In this document: positions 58,680-64,000 of the stretch, piece by piece | Layout of the letters: the number at the start of each line of letters is the position of its first letter | Position numbering within the stretch: position 1 is the first letter of the stretch | Assembly (NCBI GenBank): GCA_016081115.2 | Contig: CM071934.1 | Location: 55,785,267 to 55,849,266, forward strand | DNA: 64,000 bases | DNA from: Rehmannia glutinosa | Lineage: Eukaryota > Streptophyta > Magnoliopsida > Lamiales > Orobanchaceae | Reading direction: 5' to 3' | Made by a program: the position numbers and the translations under genes | The notes under the pieces: generated by a model | Seen by the model: only the letters and a program-made list of their open reading frames with translations | Database searches by the model: none | Told to the model about the DNA's origin: nothing

Positions 58680-61600
58680 ATGGCACCAACTTATGACTTT
58701 ACCAAGCTAGGAAAGCAAATCCACACCGGTTCGACGCGGTGGATTTCGACTTTAATGGTGAAGCAGGGGTCCGACGACACCCTGGTGAAGAAAATCGCTG
58801 AAAAGTTGGAAACGTCCGGACTAAAACCGTTTCTAACGCTGGAATATCCTATGACCTATGTGGAGGAGGTCGCACAATTCTACGTGAATGCTGAGATTCA
58901 CGACGAAGGAATCAAGTCATCTGCTTCACGGAAGCGGTGACTATCACCGCCAAGGATTTGGTGAATATTGCTCACTACCGGAAGGAGCAACGAGATTAAG
59001 GAAGCCGATGTAAACTTGACGACGCATGGAAAGAAATAGCCAAGTCCGACCTTGCCGATAAAATTATATACACAAAGAAACAAGAGATTCTTTGAAGGAG
59101 GATTATCACAAATTGTTGGACATAGTTGCCAAATGTATCGACATCAAATTTGGCGACTTTGACCAACTATCAAAGGCAAAGTCAAGTTGTGATGGCTGCA
59201 ATCATCGAAGAAAAGAAGATAAACTGGCCGAAGTTTATCTATCTACAGCAGACTTTCTGCCAAAACGTGGGGAACAAGTCCTTCAAAGAAGATGGCACAT
59301 TTGGAGGATCCCTCGGGATATGGCCTGTGATTGGCCGCTATTGGAGGTGAAAGAGTCCTCTTAGACATGGGAAGGCCTTCCATGTTAACAAGAGGATGTT
59401 CGAGCTAACCTCTCTGGTGCTCGAAGCGAGCTTATGCCAAGAGAGGCGACACGGTGAGGGGGAATCACCGTGACCAAGATACTGCTTCCTCTCCGGCCAA
59501 GAAGAAAGGCGCCCCTGCAAATGCTAAGAAGATCACGCCCCGCAAAGAAAGAAAACCAAACATGCTCCCGCCCTGCGCAGCCACTGAAGTCACACCCGCC
59601 CCAAAGGCCGTGTCACCCGCCCTGCGGCCGGTCGAGAAGGACTCACAAATGCCTTCTCCGATCGTCAAAAGGAGGAGAATCGACAAGCCAAGACGGCCGG
59701 CTCCTCGAAACAAACACCAAGACTGCCCCGCCCAAGACTCGAGAGGACACCGCCTCCGAACTGTAAATTCCCGGTACAAACCAGAGACGAAGAAGACTCG
59801 TCAAGCGGTCAGAAACAGGAGAAACCAACAGTCGATTACTCAGCTAGCACAAATACGGAGACTACTGGAGAAGTAGAGTCTCCGGATGTAGTTGATGAAA
59901 CAGACCAAGTCTGCTGAAAGCGATCAGCAGAGGCAACTCAAGACACAAACGTAGCTCACACAAATTAAACACAAGAAGAAGAACCAGCCCAGCGGATAGT
60001 GATGTAATGATCCTATCTCCACCTTACCCGGACATCCAAAATCGTCTGCGTGAGTGGAGAAAATGGAAGTTGAGCAAGTCAAGGGAACAGTTCCAACGGC
60101 CGAGTTCATAGAAGAAGAAGAGGAATCTGCTAAATTTCCTTGGACTAACTCTTCGTGCTCCCAAAGACTTGATGAAGACAAGCCGCTGGAGACATCCCGC
60201 AAATCTACAAGGACAGGGGAGAGAGCAAAGCAAGCCAAGAAGCCGAAGCACGTGAGAAGGCAAGCATCCGTCCTATCTCCGGCACCTGACGAACACACAC
60301 ACCCTCTCTCTTGATGTCTTCTCCGAAAGTGACGAGGAACTGAGAGAATGCTGCCGCCACGAAGAGTTGCAAATGCAGCAAGCATTGCACGAATCAAGAA
60401 TTCTTCACGAGCAAAGACTAATGGAGGGACCAGGAGAGTCCTCCGAACACACCGAAATCGATCCTATGGGAGTGGTTCAAATAGCCACTAATGTTGCTGC
60501 TACCACTTCCCACTCACTCGGAAGAAGCATAAGGGAAATGGCGATGAAACTGGCTAGTGGGGACCCCACGAGCCAACCCCTATTGAAGGTGTGCTACCAC
60601 ACCGCCCCAATGGCTGAACCATTAATCGAAACAATGAGTCCTGAGACGAGTGACCCCACTCCAAGTCACTCGGTGGTGCGCCGGGTGGGGAAACTCCCTC
60701 CACTGCAGCAAGGTCGGAGGATCTTTGCAGATGACTCCACAAAGAAGCAAGGAGGTGAAGAAGAGAAATTACAATCACAAGAAGAACAGACAAGTTGCCA
60801 TCAACGAAGCTCGGAGGCGATTGAGACTGTCTCACCGAGATGCCAACCGCTCTGAAGGCTAATGACGCTGCTGATGCGGTCGAGGCACGAGGAAGGAATG
60901 TACCCTGGGAGTTAACACTGGGGGCGATGAAAGTGCAATCCATGGGGTTGAGACTCCAATGGATGCCACTCGTAGAAGACCCTAAGACAGTGACACCGTC
61001 GAAAGGGAGGACCAAACCTCGCAGCAGAGAGACTAGGCCGGAGGAAATGAAGGCCCACGGGAGGTTGAGACTTCCCTGGGTAAAGAGGAAGTAGAGAACA
61101 TCCCTCCCGCAATCATCGACCCATCCGAGAAGGAGATCGCGCACTTCATGATTCCCGGACAACCCGATGTCACTTTTCTCGGGATCGGAAGGCGAAGAAG
61201 AAGCCGAGTCAACCCCCATGACAAATCCAAACGACTCAGTGCGGATGTTCCAGGCACGAGCAAGTCGATCCCAAGACTACTCGTCAAACTTTTAACTTTG
61301 ATGATGAGCCACCACTAGAAATCTCATCATCGTCCGATACGCTGCCGATAAGGCCGAGGACAAGTCTACTTTCAAAAGGAAAAATCAGCCGAGACCAACG
61401 GTGTTAAGACAATTGAGTCTCAAAGAAGCGGGTCTATTTCACAACCAAACACAACAACCAAAACCACTGCTCCGGCTCCTCAAGCTATAGCCGGATCGAT
61501 TCCCAAAAGAACTTCACGCGCACCGCTCATCATCGAACAGATCCCGATCGGCGGTGATGAATCTTTTGTAGAATCTTTCCCTTTCTCACTTTGGAGATAC

Positions 61601-63174
61601 GAACTCCACGAAGAGTCGAAAATGAGCAAGCACGCTATCACGGACCACCTCCTGTTTTTCACTCGGGCACCATTGTTCCAGTAGATTTTGATTTCGACAG
61701 TGTATGGCCATCACCGCAATGAAGAATCACCAAGTTCGAGAAGTGTTCAAGGCACTCTTTGGCCGAGGTTGAACGGATGGAGAGGCATCGAGCCTCTTTG
61801 GACATGCGCTGGACAACAGAGATGCCAACCTTACACCTGACTTGAGAGGCATCACAATCGGGATAAGGGAATGGTGGCAACAAAGAAGAATCAATGCGTG
61901 TGGAACAGTGAGATACTTGAACCTTGTTCAACAAGGCTGCGGTGTGGAGAGTCGAAAATGTTGATGCAAAAACGAAGCCGAGGAACACATTGAGCATATG
62001 CATGAAGCTCACACTCGCCGAGATCAAGGCTGGCTGCGTGAGCGAATGCAAATGATATACGGCGTTTGGAAGAACACATGACAAGAAAATTCAGCCTTCT
62101 CATGGCCGAGATGAAGTCGATTTCAATGAGAATCCAACGCTACTCGTTCAATTCGAGCCGCATACAACGCAGCGACTTGAAGCAGAATTCCACCATCGAA
62201 GACTTCGACTTCATGCTTGCCAACATGTTCCCTGGGTTCCTCTATCCTTTGATGATGCCAAAAAGGGGAAGAGGAATACCTTAAAGCAAAGAAAATCAAG
62301 TCGAAAGAAAGGAGCAAATGAGAAGGGAAAATCGGTGAGGAAGTCTTGAAATAGAAGAAAGGAAAACTTGTTGAGGGGAAGGATCGGAGGATGTAACATT
62401 GATGATTGCACAAACCCCCAACGGGGTCCTCCACACACCGACATTATAAGCGAAAACTCCCATTGACTCGCCACTCCAACACTCTGCTTTGTATCTATGG
62501 GTGAGAAGAGAAAAGCAATTGAAGCGAGGGATGAAGGAAGTGGAAGGAAGAATGGATGCCAGGGTGATGAACATCTTGAAAGAACATGGAGGCATTCCGG
62601 TTGGCAGAGACACGTATGCCATTTCGTATGTCGGGACAGAGCCACGATCGATTGACGAATTCAAAACGCTCGAATCAAGGATATTTTGCAAATATGTCCA
62701 TGGCTCAAGCTTGGGACTTGTACGGGAAAAGGGTCTCGCCTTATGTGAAGAAGGCGACAGGCGACGGACTTCCGGTAGTCACTCTCGGTCACTCCGCCGG
62801 TCACTCACCGGAAAGAAGAAGGCCCCAAAGATCAAAGATACGCCCGGAGGTAGAGGAAGAAGCGTGAGTGGAGGAAGAAGCTTGGACCTGGGCCTCGCCC
62901 AAGAATATTGAATACGTAGATCCAGGAAAGAAAGGAGGGATCTATCAAGGGCGAAACTTGACCAGGTGGCAAATTTAAAAGTGGCTAAATCTAACGCCGA
63001 GTATGCAAAGAGATTAGAAGAAAAAACAAGAGACAAACTCGGCTATGGCGGAGAGAGACAGAAAGACTAAGAAAAGATGAAGCCGCCAGAAAGCATATGA
63101 GAAGAAAAAGAAAGAACGGTGACGAGAAAGAAGATCTTGAACAAGATGAAAGAAGGAGACAGCGAAGGAGATGA
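58680..63174 (+). pseudogene. Third coding region (env-position ORF) of element B, frame-broken
   Basis: Starts MAPTYDFTKLGKQIHTGS, with an 86-codon open stretch (58680-58940) giving KKIAEKLETSGLKPFLTLEY and VAQFYVNAEIHDEGIKS. Conserved LLDIVAKCIDIKFGDFDQLS follows at 59112-59171. A Pro/Lys/Arg-rich part (59454-59876) carries repeated basic clusters (KRRRIDKPRRPAPR). The central region is Ser/Glu-rich. Next comes GMKEVEGRMDARVMNILKEH (62529-62588), and the C-terminus is a Lys/Glu coiled coil. There is no hydrophobic signal or membrane segment. The 3' end is estimated by alignment with A; whether the last codons end at the GGAGATGA stop or read through it differs between copies because of indels. 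Confidence 0.65.
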
Positions 63175-63425
63175 AGTGTTGCTGTCCAACCCTTCGTGTA
63201 TTTTATTATGTAAATACATACAATGTAAGTCTTCTGTAATAAAGTTATAAATTTTTTGTGAAGACAATTATATACTCTGATACACGTTGTAAACAGTTGT
63301 GTTAAGTACAAGAATCATATGATCAATAAAAAGATTGATTCTCACAGATACATTCTATGTCAATACACTATCTGTATGTATCTTTGTTATTTGCATCTTT
63401 GTATGGTTTAAGTTTTGGCATCATC

Positions 63426-63439
63426 AAAAAGGGGGAAAT
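63426..63439 (+). promoter_or_regulatory. Polypurine tract of element B
   Basis: AAAAAGGGGGAAAT immediately before the 3' LTR, identical to A. Confidence 0.85.
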
Positions 63440-64000
63440 TGTTAGGAATTTTATTGTTTAGATTTTGATGAATGCCATGTAAAACTTAGAATAGAAAGTT
63501 GGCACCCCAATTCTTGTTGTAAAATGCATTGTAATGAATAGAGTGGCCAAGCCGAGTCAAGACAACTACGCCCTAACATGCAAGAAGACAATCAAGATCG
63601 GAAGGAAGACTCTGTGAGACAACAGTGAGTATGGCAAAGAAGAGTAGACGGGAACTCTACTCAAGAAGAAGCGGTGAGTGGAGCATCGGTCAACAACTCA
63701 AGAAAAGCCAAGTCTCAAGTTGAAGTGACGGAAAGAGTCATCCATGATTGGAAGCTGACTCTAAGTCACCTGGGAAAGCAAGGAAATGCGGTCAAGTCGA
63801 GATAATCGTAAAAGAACCGTTGCACAAAAATCAAGAGATTTACTTAAACAAGTAATATCTCCATACCACCTTTCTTGGAGTGCTCAGGTCCCGAAGCGTG
63901 CAAAAGGAATGAACCAATGGGAAGCACTACACCGTGTCGAACTGCGAAAAGGTGAAACAACAATTCATACGAGAAACAATTCCAAGAACTCGCAAGCCAA
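63440..64000 (+). repeat. 3' LTR of element B (first 561 bases)
   Basis: Begins TGTTAGGAATTTTATTG and matches 50981 onward, apart from CAG/CTG sites and small indels. It continues past the window; the TATA box has not yet been reached. Confidence 0.9.

Larger units (their letters stand above)
50981..64000 (+). mobile_element. Copia/Sirevirus-like retrotransposon B, 3' LTR cut by window end
   Basis: The 5' LTR (50981-52530), primer site, gag, pol, third coding region, polypurine tract and the first 561 bases of the 3' LTR are present. It is inserted in AT-rich DNA; the left flank is gagaa (50976-50980), so the right target duplication should be gagaa just beyond the window. Both LTRs share cttgttGtaaaatgc. 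Gag and pol are the least broken of the three family members. As in A and C, breaks cluster at CAG/CTG, here often read as CCG, ACC or AAA. Confidence 0.9.

Noticed and set aside
9559..64000. RIP-like or deamination mutagenesis as the cause of the CAG/CTG changes
   Set aside because: Deamination would give C-to-T or G-to-A changes (TAG, TTG, CAA). The observed products are CGG, CCG, CGA and short indels.

Overview
This window is plant nuclear DNA made almost entirely of nested LTR retrotransposons. I found no host protein gene, rRNA, tRNA gene or CRISPR array. Evidence for a plant: Copia elements with a primer-binding site matching initiator tRNA-Met, Sirevirus-like architecture (long Gag with coiled coil, extra third ORF, polypurine repeats before the 3' LTR), and Ty3/Gypsy remnants of Del/Tekay (chromovirus) type. 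The sequence does not fix the species.

Layout. The oldest layer is a minus-strand Ty3/Gypsy element (called G). Its pieces read gag (28171 to 27480), protease (27480 to 27356, then 25882 to about 25600), reverse transcriptase (25600 to 25382, 23820 to 23588, 9558 to 9063) and RNase H (480 to 1). It is split by a Gypsy solo LTR (25888-27355), a Copia solo LTR (23826-25381, perfect 5-bp target duplication), full-length Copia element C (9559-23587, +) and full-length Copia element D (481-9057, +). To the right is an older minus-strand Sirevirus-like Copia, E (28172-29257 and 43222-48468), split by full-length Copia element A (29258-43221, +). Beyond E lie another minus-strand LTR (F, 48469-49896), an AT-rich decayed stretch (49897-50980), and Copia element B (50981 to beyond the window end, +).

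A, B and C belong to one family of about 14 kb, large for Copia. Each has LTRs of about 1.5 kb, a tRNA-iMet primer site, gag, pol in the order protease, integrase, reverse transcriptase, RNase H, and then a third coding region of about 4.5 kb. That region has its own conserved TATA-like box about 256 bp before a conserved ATG, followed by a polypurine tract and the 3' LTR. D is a related but distinct Copia of 8.6 kb without the third ORF.

Main caution. Every long reading frame in A, B, C and D is broken, and many breaks fall at CAG/CTG trinucleotides, which are read as CGG, CCG, CGA or shortened. Older E, lying between, keeps CAG/CTG. The change occurs at element boundaries and also affects bases whose correct identity is known independently (tRNA primer site, protease active site). 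CAG/CTG are the plant CHG methylation sites, so a technical consensus error in methylated or unpolishable repeats is the simplest reading. Calls of 'pseudogene' in A-D are therefore provisional.
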